From Isotricha intestinalis (Eukaryota; Ciliophora; Litostomatea; Vestibuliferida; Isotrichidae): DNA of 48,515 bases. Of the stretch, positions 1-11,200 are shown piece after piece. The position numbers and the translations under genes are program-made. The DNA is taken from positions 1 through 48,515 of the forward strand of contig JAJJLU010003591.1 in the NCBI GenBank assembly GCA_023807065.1. Reading direction: 5' to 3'. The notes beneath the pieces were generated by a model. The model was not told the origin of the DNA, did no database searches, and saw only the letters and a program-made list of their open reading frames with translations. The first letter of the stretch is position 1; each line of letters opens with the position of its first letter.

Positions 1-276
1 TCCTAAATAATATTATTTTATATCAGTTTCATCAAGTTCATCAGATGATACATTAATATTTTTTTAAATATATTTTTTCTTTGAAAATATAATATTAAAG
101 AATCCGTTTTAAATTCTTTTTTCATATTTATTTCATTTATTCAATTTTTAATTAAAAAATCTTAAATAAATCCCAATTTTTGAATAATAATTAATTAATT
201 AAATGATAAACTTATAATAATTATTAATAATACCGAAAATTAAATAAAAAAAAATAAAATAAAATAAACAAATAAA
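1..276. other. Window edge, no gene seen
   Basis: A+T-rich flank downstream of the minus-strand gene that follows. The minus strand carries a short acidic open stretch ending at position 13, but an in-frame TAA lies a few codons upstream, so I do not call a partial gene. No telomere-like repeat is visible at this end. Confidence 0.6.
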
Positions 277-1305
277 TTATTTCTCATTCATTTCATTATT
301 AAAAATAATTTTAAAATTATCTTCTTCTTCAATTTTAGAAATAAAATAAATTTCAGGATATTCTTTTTCTTCATTTAAACCACAATTTTCTTCTTCACTT
401 TCGCTATTTTTTTTTTCTTCAATTTTAGTTTCCAAACAACAACCTTCATAATTTTTATGGTATCCTCTATTATTAATATTTTTATAATTTGCAAATTGTA
501 AAAGTTGTTTTGCAGTCTTTTCATATTTATTTGCATATTCTTCTCCTTTTTTTATTCTTAATTCAGGTAAGATATCTTTTAAAGGATAATATTTTTTAAT
601 TAGACCAAATTCTAATTCAATTTTTTCTTTATTTGAATTTAAAAAAAATTTTTCATAAAAATCTAATAATTTCATTTTAAATAAATAATCATATTTTTTT
701 TCAATCTTTTCCTTGATTTTATTATATAGAATTTGATTATGATTTTGTTCATAATTTTTATATTTATCTAATATATCTAATTGTAAAAAATCTTCTATTG
801 TTTTATTCATTTGGATACTTAATTTTTCTTGAGTTATTATCCTTTTATATTTTGAATTAATATATAAAAATTCATTTTTTTCTTCTTTTTTTTCTAATAT
901 TTTATTTAAAATAATATTAAAAAATGATATAATGAAATTAAAACTTCTATTTTTAATATTATTTCTTATATTATCTAATTCTTTATATCTATCTCCTTTT
1001 TTTCTTTTTGGTTTGTTTAATTTATTATTTTTTTTTATTTTATTTTTCTTTTTTTTTTGAGTATATTTATTTTCAAATGTGTTAGTTTTATTGTCTAATG
1101 TAAAATTACTTTTATCTTCTAAGTTAAATATCATTGAATTTCCTATATTTTTTATTTCATTTTCTAAATTTTTTGAAGAATTTTGAGTTTGATAATTTTG
1201 ATTTGAATTTATATCGCATTCTTTTTTTGAAAATTCTGGTTTTTGAATGAGTTCTTCATTAATTTGTAAATTTTGATTTTCTTGAAAATTAAAATAGTTT
1301 GACAT
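277..1305 (-). CDS. Low-complexity Lys/Asn-rich protein of unknown function
   Basis: 342 aa, not recognised. Residues 1-75 are Asn/Gln-rich. A strongly basic patch at about residues 82-105 (KKKKNKIKK and KPKRKKGDRY) could be a nuclear-localisation or nucleic-acid-binding segment. Residues 105-270 are a helical-looking block that starts with KELDNIRNNIKNRSF and looks like the only ordered part. The C-terminus is acidic. There is no signal peptide or convincing membrane helix. The ATG at 1305 is the first in frame and lies in an A+T-rich leader. I have the impression that the central block belongs to a multicopy protist family, but cannot name it. That this is a real coding gene is well supported by its length and clean frame; function is open. 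Confidence 0.7.
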   Translation of the reverse strand: MSNYFNFQENQNLQINEELIQKPEFSKKECDINSNQNYQTQNSSKNLENEIKNIGNSMIFNLEDKSNFTLDNKTNTFENKYTQKKKKNKIKKNNKLNKPKRKKGDRYKELDNIRNNIKNRSFNFIISFFNIILNKILEKKEEKNEFLYINSKYKRIITQEKLSIQMNKTIEDFLQLDILDKYKNYEQNHNQILYNKIKEKIEKKYDYLFKMKLLDFYEKFFLNSNKEKIELEFGLIKKYYPLKDILPELRIKKGEEYANKYEKTAKQLLQFANYKNINNRGYHKNYEGCCLETKIEEKKNSESEEENCGLNEEKEYPEIYFISKIEEEDNFKIIFNNEMNEK

Positions 1306-1633
1306 TTTTGTATTGATTCATTTTGATTTTTTTAAATTTATTAAATGAAAAATAGGGTATGAATTAGAATTTAATTTTCATTTCTTTAATAAATTATGAG
1401 TTTATTAATTATAAATCAATTATTTATTTTTAATTAATTTAATTTTTTAATTTCTTTGAATGTCAAAATTTGATTTAATATTATCAAAATTAGTAATTAG
1501 TAATGAAATAGAATATTAAATTATTTTAAAAGATTTAATATAAATATACTAAGAAATAAATAATTAAAAGAATTATAAATATATCATATTAAAAAAATAG
1601 ATATAAAAACCTCCAAATATATATTTTTAAACA
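1306..1633. other. Intergenic, nothing recognised
   Basis: Very A+T-rich spacer between two minus-strand genes. It must hold the promoter of the upstream-reading orphan gene and the 3' end of the kinase gene, but no motif stands out. Confidence 0.6.
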
Positions 1634-2668
1634 TTAAATATTAATCTTATCTTCAAATAATTCTTTATCGAAAATATTAAGAATAATTGATACATTTTTA
1701 TCTCTTAATTTTTCATTAATTACTTTTTCAACATTATCTTGAAAAACAAAATTAAATTTCTCATAAGGTCTAGTTAAAAATCTAGAATAAACTAATTCTT
1801 CACTAGTTTTTCTATAATTTTGTTCTTTTTTCAAACAAGAATCAATAAAGCAAATACTTTCAAGTGAGATTTTAGTAGTGTTATAAATCGGAATATTATA
1901 TTTTCCTATTTGAACTTTTTTAGCATACTGTGACATATAAGTTTTATTTTGAAAAGCATAATGATTGATAAAAGGATGACTTTGAAATAATAATTTATAA
2001 CATAAAATTCCTAAAGACCAAATATCAGTTTTATCACTTTCTCTTTTTTTGGAGTCTTTAATATCATCAAAAATAATAAGAGGATCCATATAAGTTTGTG
2101 TTCCTGCTTTACCACTTCCATCATCAGTAGCTCTAAATATAGATAAACCAAAATCAGCAATTTTAACTGTACATTTATTTAGATCTAAATTTTCTAAAGC
2201 TTCCTTATTTTCAAAATGTAATAATATATTTGCAGGTTTAATATCACGATGTGTTATGCCATTCCTATGAAGACAATATAATCCATTTGTTATTCCTTTT
2301 ATTATTATTAATGCCTCTTTCTCTTCTATTTCCTTATTGTATTTTTCTTTATATTTTGCTATAAATTTATTTAAATCTCCTCCATTACAATATTCAAATA
2401 TCATGTATATACGATTACCCACATCCGTTAATCCATGAAATTTTACAAGGTTATCATTATCACAAAAAGTTGCCACTAATAATTCATTTTCAATTGAGGT
2501 CAAATCCTTTGATTTTGAATGAATTTCTGGCAATAATTTTGCTACATATTTGAGTGTATCTGATTTTTCGTTCTTGTCATATGCTGGATACACTACACCG
2601 AATCCTCCTTTTCCTATTAAATGAGATTCATCTGTGTCTATTTTAAATTCCATTTGGGTTTGCTCCAT
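1634..2668 (-). CDS. Serine/threonine protein kinase
   Basis: 344 aa, almost entirely a kinase domain. The Gly-rich loop GKGGFGVV is at residues 19-26, the ATP-binding Lys is K44 (YVAKLL), the likely helix-C Glu is E60, the catalytic loop HRDIKPAN is at 140-147 and DFG at 172-174. DIWSLG marks helix F. These residues argue for an active RD kinase. The APE-equivalent position reads TYMDPLI, so the usual APE is changed. The catalytic domain resembles the ULK/ATG1-NEK neighbourhood, but there is no C-terminal regulatory region to settle the family. It is transcribed head-to-head with another kinase 178 bp away. Kinase assignment is certain; subfamily is not. Confidence 0.95.
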   Translation of the reverse strand: MEQTQMEFKIDTDESHLIGKGGFGVVYPAYDKNEKSDTLKYVAKLLPEIHSKSKDLTSIENELLVATFCDNDNLVKFHGLTDVGNRIYMIFEYCNGGDLNKFIAKYKEKYNKEIEEKEALIIIKGITNGLYCLHRNGITHRDIKPANILLHFENKEALENLDLNKCTVKIADFGLSIFRATDDGSGKAGTQTYMDPLIIFDDIKDSKKRESDKTDIWSLGILCYKLLFQSHPFINHYAFQNKTYMSQYAKKVQIGKYNIPIYNTTKISLESICFIDSCLKKEQNYRKTSEELVYSRFLTRPYEKFNFVFQDNVEKVINEKLRDKNVSIILNIFDKELFEDKINI

Positions 2669-2846
2669 TTTTTCCTTTTTTTTGTTTATCTTTTTTTTTT
2701 CAATTTAAAAAATATTTTGTTGGAAATAAATTATTTAAAAAACAATAATTTAATTAGATAAAATCCAATTATTTCTACTTTTTTAATAAATTTGAGTAAT
2801 ATAAATAATAAAATCTTTAGAAAAAAATAAAAAAAAGAAAAATTTG
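2669..2846. promoter_or_regulatory. Shared intergenic promoter region of two divergent kinase genes
   Basis: 178 bp separates the start codons of the two divergently transcribed kinases, so both promoters must lie in it or overlap the genes. It is nearly pure A/T with homopolymer runs; no TATA-type or other element can be singled out. Inferred from gene arrangement only. Confidence 0.45.
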
Positions 2847-3923
2847 ATGTACAAAACGACAAAAGAAGAAGATTTGTTTGAGCAATTTGAAAAGCAATCT
2901 CATTTATTTTTAAATAGGAAAAGACTTTTGGGAAGAGGAGGATATTCAAAAGTTTATCAAGCAACAAATCAAAAAAAAACGGTAGATTATGCAGTAAAAA
3001 TAATAACAATAGATAACAAAAGAGAATCAAAAGAAAATATGAGATATAAAACTCAATTAGCTTTACATGATTGTAAATATTCATGTTTAGCAAGACATAA
3101 TTCATTAATTCATAGTTTTTGTTCTTATACTTTAAACAAATATTCTTATGCTATTGTTATGAGTAAAGCTTGTGGAAATTTAAAAATGATAATTTCTAAT
3201 TTTTATAAAAAAGAATTATTTGGTAAGTTAAATTCAAAGAAAATTATTTATAATAATAGAATTAATAATTCACTTGTTAAATTTTTTCTAAATCAAATTA
3301 TAAATTCAATGTATTTTTTCTATGAAAATGATTGGGTTCATTTTGATATAAAACCAGAAAATTTATTATTAATAAATCAAGAATTAAAATTATCTGATTT
3401 TTCTTTAGTTGATTTAATTCCGAAAATAGGAAAATATGAATTAACAACAAGTGGAACATTTTCATATATGCCTCCTGAATATTATACTAAAAATAAAGAA
3501 ATTAAAGCTATTGACACTGATAAAATTGATGTTTTCGGAATTGGATGTGTTTTATATAAATTGATTACTAATTTAGATGTTATTAAAAAAGAAATTAAAA
3601 ATAATAACCCCACAGAAAATGATATTATCCAACAAATTCATTCTAGCATTCATAATTTTACAAATTTATTTGGCAATAAAAAACATTTCTGTAACGATGA
3701 TGAAGAAATGTTTCAGTTAATTTGTAAAATGTTACATTTTAATATTAATAAAAGAATGTCTTTGAAAAATTTGTTGGAAGATAAATGGAGATTTAAAAAT
3801 TATCAGAAAATTAATCAAATTAAAGAAATTCATGTTAACGATTATATTAAAATTATTTATGAAATACAAAAAAAAGATTTAGTTCAAAATATTCAAAGAA
3901 AAAGAAAAAGATTTAATATTTAA
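2847..3923 (+). CDS. Atypical serine/threonine kinase with HFD and DFS motifs
   Basis: 358 aa starting at the ATG at 2847; a reading from the TTG at 2844 is not justified. The Gly-rich loop GRGGYSKV starts at residue 29, the ATP-binding Lys is K51 (YAVKII), the catalytic loop is HFDIKPEN with D167, and the metal-binding motif is DFS with D184 instead of DFG. The APE equivalent is PPEYY. HFD replaces HRD, so this is a non-RD kinase and probably does not depend on activation-loop phosphorylation. The last 15 residues are very basic (QRKRKRF). A second gene at 34735-35757 shares the HFD, DFSL and basic tail features, so they are paralogues of one family. Key catalytic Lys and both Asp residues are present, so activity is plausible. 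Confidence 0.93.
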   Translation: MYKTTKEEDLFEQFEKQSHLFLNRKRLLGRGGYSKVYQATNQKKTVDYAVKIITIDNKRESKENMRYKTQLALHDCKYSCLARHNSLIHSFCSYTLNKYSYAIVMSKACGNLKMIISNFYKKELFGKLNSKKIIYNNRINNSLVKFFLNQIINSMYFFYENDWVHFDIKPENLLLINQELKLSDFSLVDLIPKIGKYELTTSGTFSYMPPEYYTKNKEIKAIDTDKIDVFGIGCVLYKLITNLDVIKKEIKNNNPTENDIIQQIHSSIHNFTNLFGNKKHFCNDDEEMFQLICKMLHFNINKRMSLKNLLEDKWRFKNYQKINQIKEIHVNDYIKIIYEIQKKDLVQNIQRKRKRFNI

Positions 3924-4191
3924 TTTTCAATTCAAAGATTTTGTTTTTAACAATATTAATCTTTGAATCTTCTTCTTTTTTTTTGAATAAAAACCTTTCC
4001 AATTTTTCGAGAGAAGAATCCGAAAAAATCCCAAAAGTTATAAAATTATTAATTAATTATAAAATCATTTTTGTAAAAAATAATAATTTTAATATTTATA
4101 AAATCTTTTATTTTTTATTTGAAAGTACATTTAGGTAAATACAATATATACTTTTTTAAATTAAATTAAAAAAAAAATTGAATAAAAAATA

Positions 4192-4992
4192 ATGGGATGT
4201 CAAGTTTGTAGAAATCAATCAGAAATTCATATATCAAATATTCCATTAAATGAAAATAAAAAAAAAAAATTAAATTTAAATTACTTATTTGAAGTAGAAG
4301 ATATTTTAGAACAAAATGATAAATTTAAAGAAAAAAAAAATTCTTCTGAATCAGAATTATCTCATCAACAAGTTTTAACTTTAAAATTAGAAGAATCAAG
4401 TGATTTAGAAAATATAAGAGAATTAATGTTTAATGAAATAAATTTAATGAGATTAAATCCAAATTTAATTAATCAAAAAATTGATAAATATATTAATTTA
4501 ATTAAAACTTTATCAAAATATTCTTATATTCAAGTTGATAAAATAAATAAAATTAAATTGAATAAAGGAAAAAAATTTTTTGAATTAAGTAAATCTATTA
4601 TTGAAAAAGAAAAACCACTTTATCCTTTTATTTTAAAAAATAATTTAACTTTTCCTTTTCCAGAAGATTTAGAAAATGATTTAATAGAAATTAATGAAAA
4701 TCAAAATTTTGATTTTATAAAAGAAAATTATTTAACAAATGCATTAAATGATTTTAAAATAAAAATTATTGAAAAAAATTTAGAGTTATTAAATTTTCAT
4801 TATGATGTTATGAATTCTAATGTTGAATTATCAGTTCTTCTTCAAATCATTGATGATACTGGTTCTTTTTTTCATAGAAGAAATAATATTTTCCATAAAA
4901 CTGCAAAATATATTGGAATTAATATTAAAAAATTAGAAAATGGATTATTTTGTTATTATTTAACTTTTGCGAAAGATTCTGTTAAAAATTAA
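4192..4992 (+). CDS. CAP-superfamily (SCP-like) protein with N-terminal lipidation motif
   Basis: 266 aa. The N-terminus MGCQVCRN fits co-translational myristoylation of Gly2 with palmitoylation of Cys3 and Cys6. Residues 15-75 are charged and low-complexity. From about residue 78, NEINLMRLNPNLI resembles the first helix of protist and bacterial CAP domains, and near the C-terminus IIDDTGSFFHRRNNIF then YIGINI matches the CAP C-terminal signature (acidic pair, HR, N, then a hydrophobic strand). There is no signal peptide, so this should be an intracellular, membrane-bound CAP protein, by analogy with myristoylated GAPR-1 of animals. The middle insertion is long for the family. CAP assignment is by motif reading and fairly likely; the lipid anchor is inferred from the N-terminus. 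Confidence 0.72.
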   Translation: MGCQVCRNQSEIHISNIPLNENKKKKLNLNYLFEVEDILEQNDKFKEKKNSSESELSHQQVLTLKLEESSDLENIRELMFNEINLMRLNPNLINQKIDKYINLIKTLSKYSYIQVDKINKIKLNKGKKFFELSKSIIEKEKPLYPFILKNNLTFPFPEDLENDLIEINENQNFDFIKENYLTNALNDFKIKIIEKNLELLNFHYDVMNSNVELSVLLQIIDDTGSFFHRRNNIFHKTAKYIGINIKKLENGLFCYYLTFAKDSVKN

Positions 4993-5211
4993 TTTTTTAA
5001 TTAATTTTAATGTACATACTATTTTATCATTTTGGTTTTTTTTGAATTATGTTTCTTCTTTTTTTTTCTTTTATATATTAATTATATTATTTATTTATTA
5101 TATTTTAATTATTGTGATTGATTATTCTTTTATTAAAAAAAATTTTTATTTATAATTATTTACTCATATTACTATTGATATATAATAATTTATTAACAAT
5201 ATTTTTTAATA

Positions 5212-8200
5212 TTATTTATCAAGATTTAAAGGACAAATAATAATATTTTTAGAATTATCAAAAATAACATAAATAAACATTTTATTGTTTGAAATTTGAA
5301 TAAATTTAATAGGTTTATATTTTATATTTTCCAAATAAAAAGAATGATTAATAATTTCTTCTGTTTGAAGTTTAACAGAATAAATTTGCTCCATAAATGG
5401 AAATTTTCTAATTATTAAATAATTATTTCCAGTGCCATAAATTAAATAATCCATAAAATCATAATGATAATAAATAATTGGAGAAATCATAAAATCTTGT
5501 TCTTGAATAATATCTAATTTATCTCCATTTAAAGAAAAAGAAATAAAATAATTTTGATTAGTATATAAAGTAAATGAAGGAAGAGGAGAAGAAGATAAAA
5601 AAGAAAAATTTATTAATGAACCATATGAAAAATTATTATATAATGATTTTATTAATTGTACTTTTGGCATTATATAAATATGAATATAATTATCATATGA
5701 ACAATCAATAAACATATTTAATCTTATATTTGAATTTATATAATTTATTTTTTCACTATGATTATTTTTCATTGAAAAAAATCTTATTTTTCCATCATTT
5801 AATATTTGATTTATTATTATACTTCCTTTTTCAGTTCCTGCATAAATGAATTCTTCATTTTTATCTATTTCTAAACATGTTATTATTGAATTGTCTCTTT
5901 TTGAAATTATTGGATTAGATGTTCTTATTTCTACTATATTTTTTTCATTTTCTTTATTATCATTTAATTTCACATATATTATATTTCCATTTAAAAATCC
6001 TGTTATAATAAAACTTGTATTATTTTTAAAAGATGAAATTAATATATTTTTATATAAATGTTTCTTTTGATTTTCTTCTCCAAAAATTTGAGAATAATGT
6101 TTAGAGTCACAATAAATTTTATCTTTTAATTCATTAAATCCAATTTTTTCTTTTTCAAAATTATCTAATAAAATAAATAAAGATTCAATTCCATTATAAC
6201 TAGTTTTATCAAAGAAAGTAGAAATAAAAATAGGATTTTTAGTATATTGTTTATTTTTACCATCATTAAGTGAAGGGCAATTAATAATAATATTATTATT
6301 AAAATATTTTTTTATTTTTTTTTTTTCACTTTTCTTTTTTTCATCCTTTAAAACTTTAATAGGATGAACACCTAATTCAAAAAAATTTAAAATACAATTA
6401 ACTTCTAATATTTCATTTTCTTTTTTAAAAAAATCTATTCTTTGATTCATGACTCCATCATAAGAATATGGATAATATATATTTCCTTTTTTTAAAGCTC
6501 CTTTTCCTCTTTGATTAATTCCGAATATTAAATCAATCCAATTATTAATATCAATTTTATCATTTTCTAATATTTCTCTATTTTTCATTATAAAAAAATT
6601 CTTATTATTTTTTGCCCATTTTGGCAAATAAACATTTTCAATTCTTAATTTTTCTTTATTTAATTTATTTTCTTCTTCTTCTTCTTCATTTTCTAAATAA
6701 CCTAAATTTAATTTATTTATGTTTTCAAAAATTTCAGGAAGAGAAAAAAATTCTGGTGTTAATTCTCTTAAATCACATTTTTCAGAAGAAACACTTAAAA
6801 AACATTTTTCTAAATTAAAAAATAATCTTTCAGGACTATCAAAATTATTAATTTGAATTTCAATCGAAGTTAAACAATAAGGAAATAATCTAATTAAATA
6901 ATGAGAAATATATGTTGCATTACTAAAATGACTTCCAAAAAGATAAGGAATTTTTTCATAATTTATTTTTAAATCTTTATATAATAATTCTAAATCTAAA
7001 TTATTTGTTTTTATTTCATCATTTATTTCTTCTATTTCAATTGGATTTATATTTATTTTATTATCATCTATTAAATCTAAACACATTGTTTTAAAATTTT
7101 CAAAATATAATTTACTTCTTTTTATTGATTCTTCCGAAATTTTCATTAATCCAATTGGTAAATTAAAATCTCTTTTATAATTATTAATTAGATAATTATT
7201 AATATCTTTTTCTACTATTTTATCCTTTATTTCTATTTCTATATCATAATTTATAAGTAACCAAGGCATTATTGGATATTGATGTAAATCTCTATATGAT
7301 CTATTTCCATATATATTTAACCACATTAAATATTCTAAATTTGATATTTTATTATTTTTCCAATTTTTTGATATGTTTTCTATATTTGAATATATTTCTT
7401 GGTTTAATGAATGTTTTTTATAATATCCTATTGTTCTTTTTTCTAATTTTATTTCTGAAAAATTTATGTAATTAGTTTTTAATATTATATTTAAAAAATC
7501 ATTTCTTATATTTTCTGTTTTAAATTTAAAGTAAAATGATTTATTTGATGATGTAAATATTTCTATACTATTATCTCTATAAAAATATTTTCTTTTAAAT
7601 ATTATTATTATATTATGTATTAATATTTGACGAATAAATTCAAGATCTTTATAATTATTATTTGTTTTAAAAATTGAACCATAACAATTTTTTTTTTCTT
7701 CTTGATATTCTTCATCTTTATCATAAAAAAGTTCATTTTCATCATTAGAAAATAAAGGGTAAAATTCAATTTTATCATTATATTTAATAATTCCTTTTAT
7801 ATGATGAGTTTGACATATATAACAACATTCAAATTCATTTTGATTATTCTTTTTATAATTTGAAAATTGAGGAGTTTCCTTAGGAAAAATTTTTAAATCT
7901 ATATTATAAAAATTTCTATAATTTTCTTCGAAAATATTCTGAATATTATACTTTGAAAAAGTTGGAATATTATATTCAAAATCTAAAATTGGAATAAGAA
8001 TTGGATTTGTTAAATCTTTAGTTAAATGATATAAAAGTTTATATTTTAATTTTTCTTTATAATTAATATAAAAAGTATCAAAATCACTATAAGTATTATT
8101 CCATGAAAATAATTCTTTTTTAATTTTTCTTAATCTTTTTTTAATTAATAATCCTTCAATAAAATTATTATATTCTCTTTCTTTATTATTTGTAATTAAA

Positions 8201-11200
8201 TTTAAATTATCAATTTTGATATTTTCATATAATTTTTTATAATTTTTACCATAAGATTCAGAATATTCAAAATCATTAAAAATTGAAATTATATTATTTT
8301 TATTAAGAAATCTATTATAATAAATAAGATAATACATTCGACTATTAAATAAAATTTCTGAATGATTATAAACTTTTTTATTTTTATATAAAATTATTCC
8401 AAATTTTTCTTCATTTTCTTCTAAATATTTTATACTCATATAATCATTAGAAGAATAATCATTTTCACAAAAAATTACATTTGTATTTTTAATTTCTTGT
8501 TCTTGTTGATTAAAAACTATTTTTTCAATTGGTTTTTTTTTTGTAATAATATAATCTTGATTTAAATGAATAATTGGAGATGAAGTTAAATCAATTTTTT
8601 TCTTTGAGAAAATAAAAAAAGATTCATTTTTTTCTTCTGTTAATTTAATAATTTTAGAATATATTCTTGTAATGTTTTTAATAACAATATGAAATAAATT
8701 TTTAACAAAAGAATCTTTTTGCTCATAAAAACAATAAAAAATGAATCCAATGTTAAAAGCTAAATTATAATATAAATGAAGACAATAATAATGAAAATCA
8801 TATTTATCTAAAATTTTTTTTTTTTCTTTATTATAACAACTTCCAAGTATTAAAAAAATAATATAAAATTGATATTCATTAATCCAATATTTTAAATTAT
8901 TATAATTTTTCTCATTATCATTTAATGAAGTAATTAAATAAGAAGTTTGAATAGTAATTGAATTTATTAATGGTAAAAAATATTCTGTATTTTTATTATT
9001 TTTATCTTTTAAAATTGAATTATAACTTAAAAATAATATTTCAAAATTTAATTGTTCTAAATTATCTTTTGTTTCAATAAAATAATGAATTATTTTATCT
9101 ATTTCATTTATTGATAAAGAGTAAACTTCTTTTTCTTTTATTTCTTCTTTTATATTTATTTTACATATATTAAAAAGTGTTTTTTGGCTCCAAATATTTT
9201 TAATTAAATTAAATATTTTTTCATAATTATAATAATCAGCCCAAAGTATCATATCATTATTCAGATTAAAAAAAGCTCCATTTAAAACATATAATGGTAT
9301 ACTTGGTATATTATTATTATTTTTCATTTCTAAAAAATTTGATTTTGAATCATAAATATTTTTTGCATTTTTAAATAAAATTGAAAATTCGAAAAATAAA
9401 CTAATAAATTGAATAAAATTTGTCCATTCTATAGATTTATTATTATCTTGATTTTTCTTTATTTTTTGATTTATTTTTTTTTCATATAAAATTGGATTTG
9501 TGTTTTGTAATATTTCAATATATTTATCAATAATTTTTGTGAAAATGTCTCTTAAAAAAGAATATATATAATCATTATATTTGTCATTTTTATTATATAT
9601 ATAATTATTTTGGAAATTTAATGTATAAGGAAATAAATCTGATATCATATTATTACATGAAAATTTTGAATTTATATTATCAAAATATATTTCTATAAAT
9701 AAAGCTCTACTTTGTAAATATCCTTCTAAATAATTTTCTTCTTTTATATTTTCATCATCAAAAATATTTATTTCATTCTTATTTACTTTTAATTTTAAAT
9801 AACAACTAAACATTATATCAACTAAAAAATTAATTAAATTTTTATTTTGAAAATAAATTTTTATTATACTTTTCCAATAATCGTTTTTTTCTTCTAAATG
9901 TTTTTCTTTTTTTATATCTTGATTATTATTTGGTTTATTAAAATTCAAATAAGTCAAAGTATTTAAAATTAATTTTAAATTTTTCAATTGTCTACATTGA
10001 ACTATCATAAAATCTAAAATATATAAATGATCAATAGATTTATTAAATTCTAAATCAATAAAACTATCTTTTATATGATCTTTTAAATTATTTTTAATTG
10101 TTATTTGGAATAATTCATTTAATGAAAGAGAAATATCTAAATTCTTTTTTTCATTTTCTTCTTTTTCTTTTATAAAAAATTGATTTTCATTATTTTTAAA
10201 TTTATTTATATTACTTGAATTTTTTATATCTAACTGATTACAATAATCATAATTTTCATTTTCTTCTTCTTGAATAATATCAATAATATTATTATTATAA
10301 TTTTTTTTATTATTAGAAAGATTATTATCTAAATGAAAATTAATATCATATTTTTCACTTTTACAATTTTCATCATTATCAATTCCATTAATATAATCAA
10401 CACAATGTTGAGCTAATAATTTAATTTTATTTCCAAAATTATTTAAATCATTTTCTGATTCTTCATTTATATTATCTATATCAATTTCTAAGTTTAAAAA
10501 TTTAAGATTTATTATTGCTGATTTTGTTTTTTTATAAGGACCATTTTTATTATTATCATTATCATTATTATTATTATTATTTTTTTTATTTCTTAATATA
10601 TTTAAACTTTTAGATTTTCTTCTTTTATTATTTTTATTTGGAAATAAAATTTTTTCTTGTGAAAAATCAAATTTGAAATTATTTTTATTTTTTGATGTAT
10701 AAGGAATATTTTTTTCTTTTATTTCAATTTCATTTCTACTTAAATTAGTTATAAAATCAATTGATTTATTTGAAGGAACACTTTCTTCGTCTGAAATATA
10801 TGATGATGAATCTGAAGATAATTTTTTTTCTAAACTTTCATTTTTTATTTTATCTATTTCTTTATTTAAACTTTTTTTTATTTCATTTTCTTCATTTTTT
10901 TCAAATATTTTTTTTTTTTCTATTTTAGGTGTTTTTTCACTTTTAAAAGTATTTTTCTTCATTATTTTTCTTTCTGGAATATTATTTTCTAAATTAAATA
11001 TATTTGAATAAGTTCTTCCTTTCATTAGAGAAAAATTTTCTTCATAACTTTCAGATATATTAAATTTTTTCGAATATGAAAAATCACTTACTCTTCTTTT
11101 ATCTATTATTGAATTTGAAAAAGAAGAATTATTTAATTCTAAAGATTTATTAAATTCATTTGTTTCATTGATTGTAATATTATATTTTATTATTTCTATA

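Noticed and set aside
3941..4138. 65-aa open frame between kinase and CAP gene
   Set aside because: Begins with TTG, has no protein-like composition and no ATG near its start.
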